The notes beneath the pieces are model-generated. The model saw nothing but the letters and a program-made list of their open reading frames with translations. It was not told the origin of the DNA and made no database searches. A program made the position numbers and the translations under genes. From Methylomusa anaerophila (GTDB lineage: Bacteria > Bacillota > Negativicutes > Sporomusales > Sporomusaceae): 64,000 bases of DNA. Shown here in pieces: positions 42,005 to 50,309 of the stretch. Numbering within the stretch: the stretch's first letter is position 1; each line of letters starts with the position of its first letter. The stretch lies in assembly GCF_003966895.1 (NCBI RefSeq), contig NZ_AP018449.1:751424-815423 (forward strand), written 5' to 3'.

Positions 42005-44125
42005 ATGACGGGTAATATTTCCGCAAGTAGTCCTATTCAACCGGAAGAGATTTGGGCGATAAATAATTTTATTTTTAACAGGAGTGTTGTTTTTGCTGTA
42101 GGGGGTTGCAGGGGCGACTGGTTAAAGCAAGTTGTAAACAACAAAGATATTAAGGAAATCCATGCGTTTGAAGCTCTGGCGACGACTTATTACCAGGCTT
42201 GCGCCGAATTATGGTATCTATTCCCGGGCGGCAAACTCCGCTTAAATAATATTGCTTTATCAGACAATGAAAAACCGGCAGGAGTAGAAAAAACAGAAGA
42301 AGCACATTGCCGGAACCGGAACTCCGGGGAATTTTCCGTATATGCAACAACGCTGGACAAATATTGCTCTTCCCGCAGAATCCGTCATATCAACTTTCTC
42401 AAAATCAGCGCAGCCGGCGAAGAATTCAATATCCTCCGGGGCGCAGAAACAATGTTATCAAAAGGCGCTATTGACTTCATTCAGTTTGAACATGGGAATA
42501 CTTATGCCGACAGTGGCGCCAAACCGGAACAGGCTGGTGAATTTTTAAAGAAGCACCAATATCAGATATTCCGGTTGGGATCGCAAGACCTTGAACCCGC
42601 AGATTTTAGATCTGAAACGGAAAGTTCCCATTACTTGGTGATTCATAATCGTCTGATTCAATATATATTCGAACAGGAAAAAAAGCTGATTAACCTGGAA
42701 GCACTGCCGGCAGAATATGGCATTCTGCCGCGGGGTGTTGTGCATGTTGGCGCTCATGAAGGCCAAAAGCTACGAACCTACCAAGGGATGGGGATTTATC
42801 ACACATTGATGATTGAGGCCAACCCGGCAGTGTATGATAAACTGGCTGCCGCCTGCAACTCGCTGGCGGGGGTAGTCACAAAATGCTGTGCCGTCAGCGA
42901 CGTGGACGCAACTGTGCCGCTTTACTGCGCAGCGGCTGACCAGAGCAGCTCGCTGCTGCCGCTGAAGCACTATAAAGAAATTAACTCTGATATTCAGGAA
43001 CTGGCAACACTGGCAACTATGGAAGTGGTTGCTAAAAAGCTAGACACATTGCTGGCAGAAGCAAATCTTCAACCGCAAAACTATAACATTTTAAATATTG
43101 ACAGCCAGGGATCGGGACTTAAGGCGCTCCGGGGAGCGCCGGAATTACTGAAACACATTGAAGCAATTAAAATAAGGGTATACTATGACGAACTGTATGC
43201 GGGCTGCGGCATCATTTACGATGTGGATGATTTTCTGGCAGCCTACGGCTTTATCCGGGTGGATGTATCAACGCCCTACCATCCCTTGTGGGGTGAGGCC
43301 CTGTATTTAAAGAAACCCGGAATCTCCATGACCACGCTTGGTTCTCAGGGGCGGTTCGGCAATCAAATATTCCAATATGCCTTTTTGAAAATATATGCGC
43401 AAAAGCATGGGCTGCAGGCGGAGGTACCGCAATGGATCGGATCGACCATCTTTGACCTGAAGGATGCGCGCATTTCCCGCCGTTACCCTCAGGTCCGGGA
43501 CAATTATAAGGACCGGCCGTCGGTTCCCAAAGAGAATTTTGCTTTTGAGACAAACAATCCCCTGAAAAATAAAGATGTCTGCGGTTACTTCCAGTATCAC
43601 ACCAAGTATTACCGGCCTTATCAGAACTATTTTCGCTCCTTGTTTAAATTTACTCCTGAGTTTAAAAATGTATTTTCCCAGGCGCTTCGTGAAGTTTATC
43701 AACAAGGTAATACCCTTGTGGCCATCCACCTTCGCCGGGGAAAGGACATCCGGACGGCTGATCCCCGGTGGGCCTATTACGCGCCAACAGCATGGTATCT
43801 GGACTGGCTCCAAAGCTTCTGGCACACGTTGGATAAACCGGTACTCTATGTGGCAAGTGACGATCTGCAATCCGTCAGCCAAGACTTTTCCGGCTTTAAC
43901 CCGCTTTGTGTGAAGCAATTCCAAACCGAGCCGGCAGAATCTGAATTTCTTGTTGATTTTTATATCCTGATGCATGCCGACATTTTAGCCATAGCCAACA
44001 GCACTTTCGGTTTTGCCGCCGCTATGCTCAACCAGCAAGGTAAAATATTTTTTCGCAGCGAGCAGCGCAAAAAGATGCTTATCCCCTTTGATCCCTGGAA
44101 TTCCGAGCCTTTACTGTGGGATTAG
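42005..44125 (+). CDS. FkbM-FkbM-GT11 fusion protein
   Basis: A 706-residue fusion. Residues ~1-215 look like a degenerate FkbM methyltransferase (LKISAAGEEFNILRGAETM, with a weak SAM loop FAVGGCRGDW). Residues ~235-440 are a second FkbM domain with VVHVGAHEGQKLRTY and NIDSQGSGLKALRG. Residues ~445-706 match GT11 alpha-1,2-fucosyltransferase-like enzymes: GRFGNQIFQYAFLK and AIHLRRGKDI, then VLYVASDDLQ. It could fucosylate and methylate a glycan. ATG 42005 follows GGGGGGAG at ten bases; the GTG three codons earlier is adjacent to it. Confidence 0.8.
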   Translation: MTGNISASSPIQPEEIWAINNFIFNRSVVFAVGGCRGDWLKQVVNNKDIKEIHAFEALATTYYQACAELWYLFPGGKLRLNNIALSDNEKPAGVEKTEEAHCRNRNSGEFSVYATTLDKYCSSRRIRHINFLKISAAGEEFNILRGAETMLSKGAIDFIQFEHGNTYADSGAKPEQAGEFLKKHQYQIFRLGSQDLEPADFRSETESSHYLVIHNRLIQYIFEQEKKLINLEALPAEYGILPRGVVHVGAHEGQKLRTYQGMGIYHTLMIEANPAVYDKLAAACNSLAGVVTKCCAVSDVDATVPLYCAAADQSSSLLPLKHYKEINSDIQELATLATMEVVAKKLDTLLAEANLQPQNYNILNIDSQGSGLKALRGAPELLKHIEAIKIRVYYDELYAGCGIIYDVDDFLAAYGFIRVDVSTPYHPLWGEALYLKKPGISMTTLGSQGRFGNQIFQYAFLKIYAQKHGLQAEVPQWIGSTIFDLKDARISRRYPQVRDNYKDRPSVPKENFAFETNNPLKNKDVCGYFQYHTKYYRPYQNYFRSLFKFTPEFKNVFSQALREVYQQGNTLVAIHLRRGKDIRTADPRWAYYAPTAWYLDWLQSFWHTLDKPVLYVASDDLQSVSQDFSGFNPLCVKQFQTEPAESEFLVDFYILMHADILAIANSTFGFAAAMLNQQGKIFFRSEQRKKMLIPFDPWNSEPLLWD

Positions 44126-44275
44126 GGGGGGGAGGCGCCCCCAGCGGCGAAGAAGGAAATCCCTCAGCGCGATGGCAAAAGAAAAAAACAAAAAAATAAA
44201 AAGCATCTCTTTTTGCGGTATGTTGAATCGTCAAAGCAACAATCCCAAAAAGAATACTTTTTACCTTCTAGTAAA

Positions 44276-44737
44276 TTATTTAACGGCTTTTAACTTCTCT
44301 GTTTCCACTTCTTGCCGAAACAAACGGTTGTTCAGGACCCGAAATTGCGCCGACAAATCGGCAACATCGTCTTTGGTAGCTAGTGGGGCGACGGCCTCTT
44401 TGGTCACCACCGAATGCAAAAGCCCCTCAAATTTGGCACCCAATTCTTCTGTACGATGCAGCAGAACCTGCACAAAATCACTGTTTTCCCTCATTTGCCG
44501 TTCAAGGTTAGCCACGCGCTGATTTAACTGTTCTTGTCCAGTAACTAACTTCTCCTGACCTTTTGACAATTGCTCCACTCGCTGATTCAACTGTTCCTGG
44601 CCTCTGGACAATTGCTCCACTCGCTGATTCAATTGTTCCTGGCCTCTGGACAACTGCTCCACTCGCTGATTCAATTGTTCCTGGCCTTTAAATAACTGTT
44701 CTTGACCTTTAACCAACTGTTTTAATAATTCCTCCAT
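44276..44737 (-). CDS. Coiled-coil repeat protein
   Basis: About 153 residues, no named family. Residues ~10-75 consist of 14-residue repeats, GQEQLNQRVEQLSR, two heptads long, giving a long amphipathic helix. A second helical part with a LHRTEELGAKFEGLL segment and a C-terminal DDVADLSAQFRVLNNRL helix follows. It resembles coiled-coil subunits that oligomerise. GGAGGTGA precedes the ATG at 44737 by eight bases. The 150-bp gap before it shows no gene. Confidence 0.75.
   Translation of the reverse strand: MEELLKQLVKGQEQLFKGQEQLNQRVEQLSRGQEQLNQRVEQLSRGQEQLNQRVEQLSKGQEKLVTGQEQLNQRVANLERQMRENSDFVQVLLHRTEELGAKFEGLLHSVVTKEAVAPLATKDDVADLSAQFRVLNNRLFRQEVETEKLKAVK
44559..44684 (-). repeat. Three 42-bp tandem repeats in the coiled-coil gene
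   Basis: Copies at 44559-44600, 44601-44642 and 44643-44684 differ by only a few bases. Degenerate copies flank them. Each encodes 14 residues, so copy changes keep the frame. Confidence 0.9.
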
Positions 44738-44835
44738 AAAGCCCGTCACCTCCACTATAGTTTATTATAAATCCACTGATTCGTTTTGGCAATTAGAGGC
44801 ACAGGCAAAAGCACAAGGACAGGCACACTGTTTTT

Positions 44836-44957
44836 CTCACTTAATCGTCTGGCTTGTCGTGGCATCGGGAAAAGAGTCAAGGGACGGTTCTACGACTCTT
44901 CCTTGACAAGTCAAGAGTCGGAGAACCGTCCCTTGACTCTCAGCTCCTTGACTCTTC
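44836..44957. mobile_element. RAYT element remnant with REP palindromes
   Basis: CACTTAATCGTCTGGCTTGT corresponds to the first ten codons of the transposase in the same orientation. It is followed by several AGTCAAGGGACGGTTC-type inverted repeats. The transposase is otherwise gone. The rest of the 44738-45060 gap holds the terminator at 44961. Confidence 0.7.
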
Positions 44958-44960
44958 GAA

Positions 44961-44998
44961 AAAGACACCCAGTTACATTTTGTAATCTGGGTGTCTTT
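44961..44998. terminator. Terminator of the RND operon
   Basis: AAAGACACCCAG..TTACA pairs with TGTAA..CTGGGTGTCTTT around a short loop. T-rich tails on both strands; it lies 60 bp beyond the minus-strand pump gene. Confidence 0.85.
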
Positions 44999-45060
44999 TT
45001 ATTATCTTTATGCGTCAACTCCGGCGATACAAGCCACTTCATAAACCAACGATGGCTATA

Positions 45061-48000
45061 TTACAGTGCCGTTCCTTCAGATGCTTTCGGTCTATGACGC
45101 CAGTGCTTCAGTTTGGCTGTAATCCATTCGACAACGACAAACAGTACGGGGATGAGGAAAATGCCCAGAGACGTAGCCACAAACATACCGCCAACAACAG
45201 CCGTGCCCATTGAGTTTCTAGCGGCGGCACCGGCGCCGGTGGCAATTGCCAGCGGCAAGCAGCCGATAATAAAGGCCAATGAAGTCATGAGAATTGGCCG
45301 CAGCCGTATTTTCGACGCCTCAATGGCTGCCTGTACCGGGTCCATTCCTTTATCCACGCGCACTTTGGCAAATTCCACAATCAGAATGGCGTTTTTCGCT
45401 GCCAGACCGATCAGCATAATCAGACCAATCTGCATATAAACACTGTTTTCCAAAAGCCGCATGTGCTGGAACATGAAAGCACCGAATATCCCTGTAGGTA
45501 CGCACAGGAGAACCGCAAAAGGCACACTCCAGCTTTCATATAAGGCCGCCAGGCAAAGGAAGACAAATAGCATGGCAAAACCAAATACAAGCGGCGCTTT
45601 GCTGCCGGATAATTTTTCTTCCCGGCTTTGCCCGGACCATTCGTAACTCACTCCACTCGGCAAAGTCTGGGCAGCCACTTCCTCTAGCGCAGTCATGGCC
45701 TGACCGGAACTGTACCCGTTATTGGGGTTTCCGCTGATTTTGATCGCTTTAGCGCCGTTAAAGCGGGTAATCAGGGTCGCCGCATTAGTAGCTTTCGGTT
45801 TCAGCAGCGTGTCCAGCGGAATATCGGCGCCGCTTGAACTCTTTACAAAGAAAAACTTCGTCGCCTCCAAATCCGCGCGATATCCAAGATCGGCCTGCAG
45901 CATAACTTTGTACGTGCGGCCGAATTTATTAAAATCATTTACCTGTGTGCCGCCCAGATAAGTTCCTAATGTTGTATACACATCCGCTATCGACACACCC
46001 AGCTTTTGGACCTTGTCTCGGTCAACTTCATACTGGAAGCCCGGCGTATTTGCCCGGAAAGTGGTGTATATGGCCCCTATTTCCGGACGCTTTCTGGCTT
46101 CAGCCAGAAATTTTTGGGCAAGAGCGTCAAATTCGTTGGTTGTGCCGCCGCTTCTGTCTTCAAGCACCAGCGTAAAGCCGCCTGCCATGCCCAGTCCAGG
46201 CAAAGCCGGCGGGGCAAAGGCCATTACTGTGCCTTCCGGCAACCCTCCGGATTTCATAAAGATCTGTCCAATTTCCGCTTTTAGCTGTGTGTTGGGAGTT
46301 TTGCGTTCATCCCATGGTTTTAGTTTTATAAGCATCGTAGCTGTATTCGATTTTGCGCCGCCCCCCAGCATATCATAGCCCACAATTGTCATGGCACTGT
46401 CCACGCCAGGCTGACTCAAAACCTGATCTCTCAATTTGGCGATTGCCCGGCCGGTACGCTGCAAGCTGGCCGCCTCCGGCAAAGTGAGGGAGGAAATGAT
46501 AAAGCCCTGGTCTTCATCCGGCACGAAGGTGGAAGGAACGATCTTCATTAAAAAACCGGCACCGATGGTGAGGACAAGAATAAAAATCAGGCACAAGCGC
46601 CCGTGGGGGATGAGTTTGCCAAGCCCCCGGCCGTAGCGTTCGATCATATTTTCAAACCAGGTATTAAAACCTGTAAAAAAGCGTCCCACCATTCCTTTAT
46701 GTTCATCCGGATTGTAGGGCTTGAGAATGGAGGCGCATAAGGCCGGCGTCAGCGATAAGGCGACCAACGCGGACAACGCCATGGACACAACAACTGTCAA
46801 GGCAAACTGTTTATAGAGTATTCCCATTGTCCCGCCGAAAAAGGCAACCGGTAAAAATACCGAGGCCAGCACAAAGGCGATTGCCACCACCGGGCCGGAC
46901 ACTTCGCTCATAGCTTTCTTCGTCGCTTCCTTCGGCGATAAACCGGAATACCGCATATGATGCTCAGTGGCCTCAATTACCACAATGGCGTCGTCCACTA
47001 CCAAACCGATTGCCAGCACCATGGCAAATAAAGTCAAGGTATTAATGGAAAAATCCAGCGCGACAAAAGCGCCGAAAGTACCAATTAGCGATACCGGAAT
47101 GGCCAGCATGGGAATCAGCGTCGCCCGCCAGCTTTGCAAAAACAGGAATACTACCAGCATAACCAAGAGTAATGCTTCCATAAAGGTCTTTACGACTTCA
47201 CTCATGGACTCTCTGACAAATTCAGTCGTATCAAAGATAACTTTGTGTTTTAAACCGGGCGGATATTGTTTCGAAGATTCTTCCAGCACTTTCTTTACAT
47301 TGCTGACGGTTTCCAAGGCATTCGCATCACTTGCAAGTTGAATAACAAAGCCGGCAGAAGGATGCTCGTTGGCGAAACCTTCCACAGAGTAATCCTTACT
47401 ACCCAGCTCAATTTGGGCAACATCTTTCACCCGGATAAAGGACCCGTCTTTTTGCGCCCGGATAACGATATTGCCAAACTCCTCCGGATCGGACAAACGC
47501 CCCTCAACCCGGGCGGTATATTGAAATTCCTGGCCGGCCGGGGCGGGATTCATGCCCAGGGTACCCGCCGGCGCCTGCTTATTCTGGCTGGAAATAGCGT
47601 TGGATATCTCACTGACGGTTACCCCAAGCTGGGCCAGCTTATCGGGCTGCAGCCAAATGCGCATAGCATAGTCAGCGCCAAACTCCATAATATTGCCGAC
47701 ACCCTTAACCCTTTTGATGGCGTCTTCCAGATAAATGGTTCCATATGTTTTCAAAAAGCTGCGGTCATACTCATCATTTTCCGAATACAACGTGAAAATA
47801 AACGCAAAATCATTGGTTGCTTTGCGGGTCGTTACCCCGGATGTCCTAACCGAGTCAGGCAGCGAAGCGTCCGCCTGGGAAACCCGGTTCTGCGTCTGCA
47901 CGGTTGCAATGTCCGCGTCCTTACCGGTTTCAAACTGCACACTCAGCGAATAGGCACCGGCGTCTGAACTGGTGGAGTCCATGGATACCATGTCCTCAAC

Positions 48001-48213
48001 CCCATTCACCTGTTCTTCGATGGTCTGCGCCACCGTCTGTTCCACAACTTCGGCATTAGCACCCTGATAATTGGCCCCTACCCTGACAGTTGGCGGGGCA
48101 ATCTGCGGATATTGGGCAACCGGCAAGTTAAACGCTGCAATTAAGCCTGTCAAAGTAATGAGAATAGATAACACAATAGCAAATATCGGGCGCTCGATAA
48201 AAAACTTAGCCAC
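45061..48213 (-). CDS. RND multidrug efflux permease (AcrB/MexB, HAE1)
   Basis: Full-length 1050-residue HAE1 pump. MAKFFIERPIFAIVLSILI starts helix 1. The periplasmic domain begins PQIAPPTVRVGANYQGANAEVVEQTV. The proton relay lies in LAIGLVVDDAIVVIEATEHH, and the second half has the GLAAKNAILIVEFAK motif. It is much closer to enterobacterial AcrB than the pump at 22469. It starts at GTG, 14 bases after the adaptor gene. It probably exports hydrophobic drugs or bile-like compounds. Confidence 0.95.
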   Translation of the reverse strand: MAKFFIERPIFAIVLSILITLTGLIAAFNLPVAQYPQIAPPTVRVGANYQGANAEVVEQTVAQTIEEQVNGVEDMVSMDSTSSDAGAYSLSVQFETGKDADIATVQTQNRVSQADASLPDSVRTSGVTTRKATNDFAFIFTLYSENDEYDRSFLKTYGTIYLEDAIKRVKGVGNIMEFGADYAMRIWLQPDKLAQLGVTVSEISNAISSQNKQAPAGTLGMNPAPAGQEFQYTARVEGRLSDPEEFGNIVIRAQKDGSFIRVKDVAQIELGSKDYSVEGFANEHPSAGFVIQLASDANALETVSNVKKVLEESSKQYPPGLKHKVIFDTTEFVRESMSEVVKTFMEALLLVMLVVFLFLQSWRATLIPMLAIPVSLIGTFGAFVALDFSINTLTLFAMVLAIGLVVDDAIVVIEATEHHMRYSGLSPKEATKKAMSEVSGPVVAIAFVLASVFLPVAFFGGTMGILYKQFALTVVVSMALSALVALSLTPALCASILKPYNPDEHKGMVGRFFTGFNTWFENMIERYGRGLGKLIPHGRLCLIFILVLTIGAGFLMKIVPSTFVPDEDQGFIISSLTLPEAASLQRTGRAIAKLRDQVLSQPGVDSAMTIVGYDMLGGGAKSNTATMLIKLKPWDERKTPNTQLKAEIGQIFMKSGGLPEGTVMAFAPPALPGLGMAGGFTLVLEDRSGGTTNEFDALAQKFLAEARKRPEIGAIYTTFRANTPGFQYEVDRDKVQKLGVSIADVYTTLGTYLGGTQVNDFNKFGRTYKVMLQADLGYRADLEATKFFFVKSSSGADIPLDTLLKPKATNAATLITRFNGAKAIKISGNPNNGYSSGQAMTALEEVAAQTLPSGVSYEWSGQSREEKLSGSKAPLVFGFAMLFVFLCLAALYESWSVPFAVLLCVPTGIFGAFMFQHMRLLENSVYMQIGLIMLIGLAAKNAILIVEFAKVRVDKGMDPVQAAIEASKIRLRPILMTSLAFIIGCLPLAIATGAGAAARNSMGTAVVGGMFVATSLGIFLIPVLFVVVEWITAKLKHWRHRPKASEGTAL

Positions 48214-48227
48214 TTAATCAAACCCCC

Positions 48228-49388
48228 TTATTGCTTTGCCGAACTTTGCAAATCGTTTAGTCCGACCATGGTTACTTTCAACTGGGCGCCGGGCTGAATC
48301 TTGGTGGTGCCTTCAATGATGACACGGTCACCCGGATTCAATCCCTCTTCAACAATCCATAAGTTTCCTATACGCGGCCCCATTTTTACCACGCGTGATT
48401 CGGCTTTATCGCCGTCACCAACCACATTCACCAGTGTTTTGCCCAAAAGCTCCTGCACCGCCCGCTGTGGTATCAGCATGGCATTTTGGCGTACTTCCCC
48501 CTGGGCAATCACTCTGGCAAACATGCCCGGCAGCAGCGTTTTTTGCGGGTTGTCAAAGCCGGCTTTCACAGTAATGGTACCTGTATTCTGATCCATTCCC
48601 CTGTCGATCTGCTCCACCGCCCCAGCCAGCGGATACTCCGTCCCGTTACTGAGGACCAGTTTCAGATTGCTGCCCCAGGTTCCTGGTAAAGAACCATTAC
48701 CCAGCTGCATCATTTTCAGATATTCGTTTTCATTAATGCTAAATTGCACAAAAACCGGATCAATCGAAGAAATCGTCGCGATGACAGTTGATCCTGCCGT
48801 TACAAAACTTCCCAGACTTAGATCATTCACATCAATACGGCCATCAATCGGGGATACAATCAATGTATCCTGCAAATCGGCCTGGGCCTTCTGCACATTC
48901 GCATCGTTGGCAGCCGCCGCAGCCTCATATTGTTGCGAAGCTGACTCAGCTGTGTCATAGGTTTGCTCCGCGATTGCATTTTGGGCAGCCAGCTGGCGAT
49001 ACCGTTCAGTATCCCGCCGTGAATTGGCCAAGGTTGCCTGACTCTGCGCCAGTTGAGCCTTAGCCGACAACACCGCGGCTTCGTACTGACGGCGATCAAT
49101 TTGAAACAATGGCTGACCCTGGGAAACCATCCCCCCGCCAGTGACCATTTTTGCCACAATATTGCCGGAAACTTTGGCTTGCAGTTTTACCTCATTTTTG
49201 GCCTGGACCTGACCCACATACTCATATGTAATCGGAGTATCCTGTTGTACGACCGCCATCGCTTTCACCTCGACAGCCTGCGGTGCTTGTTGTCCCGCCT
49301 GGCGGCTGCCGCAGCCGGCAACGATGGTTGCGGCCAGTAAAAACACCAAACCAAATCGCCACAGCCTTCTGCCACTATTTCGATTCAC
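48228..49388 (-). CDS. RND efflux adaptor (AcrA/MexA-type lipoprotein)
   Basis: Membrane fusion protein of 386 residues. The signal has a lipobox, VAGC, so Cys26 is likely lipidated. It contains the first lipoyl half YVGQVQAKNEVKLQAKVSGNI, a helical hairpin (residues ~95-170), the DTLIVSPIDGRIDVNDLSLGSFV half, and a beta-barrel. GGAGG precedes a GTG start. It is co-transcribed with the pump and follows the TetR gene by 36 bases. Confidence 0.94.
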   Translation of the reverse strand: MNRNSGRRLWRFGLVFLLAATIVAGCGSRQAGQQAPQAVEVKAMAVVQQDTPITYEYVGQVQAKNEVKLQAKVSGNIVAKMVTGGGMVSQGQPLFQIDRRQYEAAVLSAKAQLAQSQATLANSRRDTERYRQLAAQNAIAEQTYDTAESASQQYEAAAAANDANVQKAQADLQDTLIVSPIDGRIDVNDLSLGSFVTAGSTVIATISSIDPVFVQFSINENEYLKMMQLGNGSLPGTWGSNLKLVLSNGTEYPLAGAVEQIDRGMDQNTGTITVKAGFDNPQKTLLPGMFARVIAQGEVRQNAMLIPQRAVQELLGKTLVNVVGDGDKAESRVVKMGPRIGNLWIVEEGLNPGDRVIIEGTTKIQPGAQLKVTMVGLNDLQSSAKQ

Positions 49389-49424
49389 TGATCTTCCTCC
49401 CTATTATTTCAGAAATAAACATAA

Positions 49425-50000
49425 CTACTCAGTTATATCGTTTTTTTGTGCCAGCATTCCGTTTAGCAGCACATCCACCATATAGGTAAATGCTTCCCCC
49501 AGCGAGATACTGTTATGGACAAGGAATTGATAATTAACAATTTCTTTGCGGGTGCCATCCAGTATTTTCTTTACAACCGGCAAGCAGACAGGACGAAGAT
49601 GGCCCTTTTGAATTCCTTCCCGCAAAAAAATATCCATCCTTTCCCATTCCTGATCGTTAAACCGATCAAACTTCTCGTACTCCATGGGCAGACACCGCTT
49701 GATCTCCTCCGCAATTCTGCCGTCGTCCGGCAGCAGGTGTTTCTTGGGAGTCAGAAGTTGTTTCAATTTTTCGGAAAATGTCAGATTGGGATCACGAAAA
49801 ATAGCAGTCCGCTGCTCCCGGATTTCCTGCAGCGTAAAATCCACAATAGCGCCAATCAGTTCTTCCTTCGACGCAAAATACTCATACAACAGCCGTTTGC
49901 TTACTCCCAGGCGGTGCGCCAAATCCGCCATGGTGAACTTGATGCCTCTTGCCCGCATTTCCTCTGTTGCGGCTTGCATTATTCTTTGCCGCACCCACAT
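49425..50000 (-). CDS. TetR/AcrR family transcriptional regulator
   Basis: About 191 residues. The helix-turn-helix is FTMADLAHRLGVSKRLLYEYFASKEELI; the rest is the helical ligand domain. It is the first gene of the adaptor-pump operon and probably represses it. ATG 50000 and GTG 50003 are both possible. On the minus strand TTGACA (50119-50114), an 18-bp spacer and TAATAT (50095-50090) form a good promoter about 90 bp upstream. Confidence 0.9.
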   Translation of the reverse strand: MWVRQRIMQAATEEMRARGIKFTMADLAHRLGVSKRLLYEYFASKEELIGAIVDFTLQEIREQRTAIFRDPNLTFSEKLKQLLTPKKHLLPDDGRIAEEIKRCLPMEYEKFDRFNDQEWERMDIFLREGIQKGHLRPVCLPVVKKILDGTRKEIVNYQFLVHNSISLGEAFTYMVDVLLNGMLAQKNDITE

Positions 50001-50089
50001 CACCCCTAACTTACCGCTTTTTCAGGTGACTGTTATTTACTGTCGAAACTTCAGAAACCAGAATCGAATCAATCGGTACCATAAATCTA

Positions 50090-50119
50090 ATATTACCTCC
50101 AATCCATGCGTTCTGTCAA
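50090..50119 (-). promoter_or_regulatory. Promoter of the TetR-RND operon
   Basis: Consensus -35 TTGACA and -10 TAATAT with an 18-bp spacer, read on the minus strand. No clean operator palindrome was seen over it. The rest of the 50004-50309 gap contains only this promoter and the terminator at 50188. Confidence 0.65.
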
Positions 50120-50187
50120 TATACCTTACAAACTTTACAAATAAATAACTTGTCTGCCAATGTCCCCTGTCGTTGCGTCTAACCAGG

Positions 50188-50231
50188 CAAAAAAACCGTC
50201 CCCCCAGTTTATTAAGCTTGGGGAACGGTCT
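50188..50231 (-). terminator. Terminator of the radical SAM gene
   Basis: On the minus strand ACCGTTCCCC..AG pairs with CT..GGGGGACGGT around an A/T-rich loop, followed by seven T. Confidence 0.8.
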
Positions 50232-50309
50232 TGTCTAAAAAGCTTATTGAGCTATGGGTCGGCCGGTTTCACTTATTTGTCCGGTTGCCGGAAACTCTGC
50301 GGGGTTACT

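Noticed and set aside
44559-44684. CRISPR-like array
   Set aside because: Units are contiguous without spacers and encode in-frame coiled-coil heptads.
45113-47967. Several plus-strand ORFs opposite the RND pump
   Set aside because: They are antisense shadows of a complete 1050-residue pump with no ribosome sites or recognisable products.
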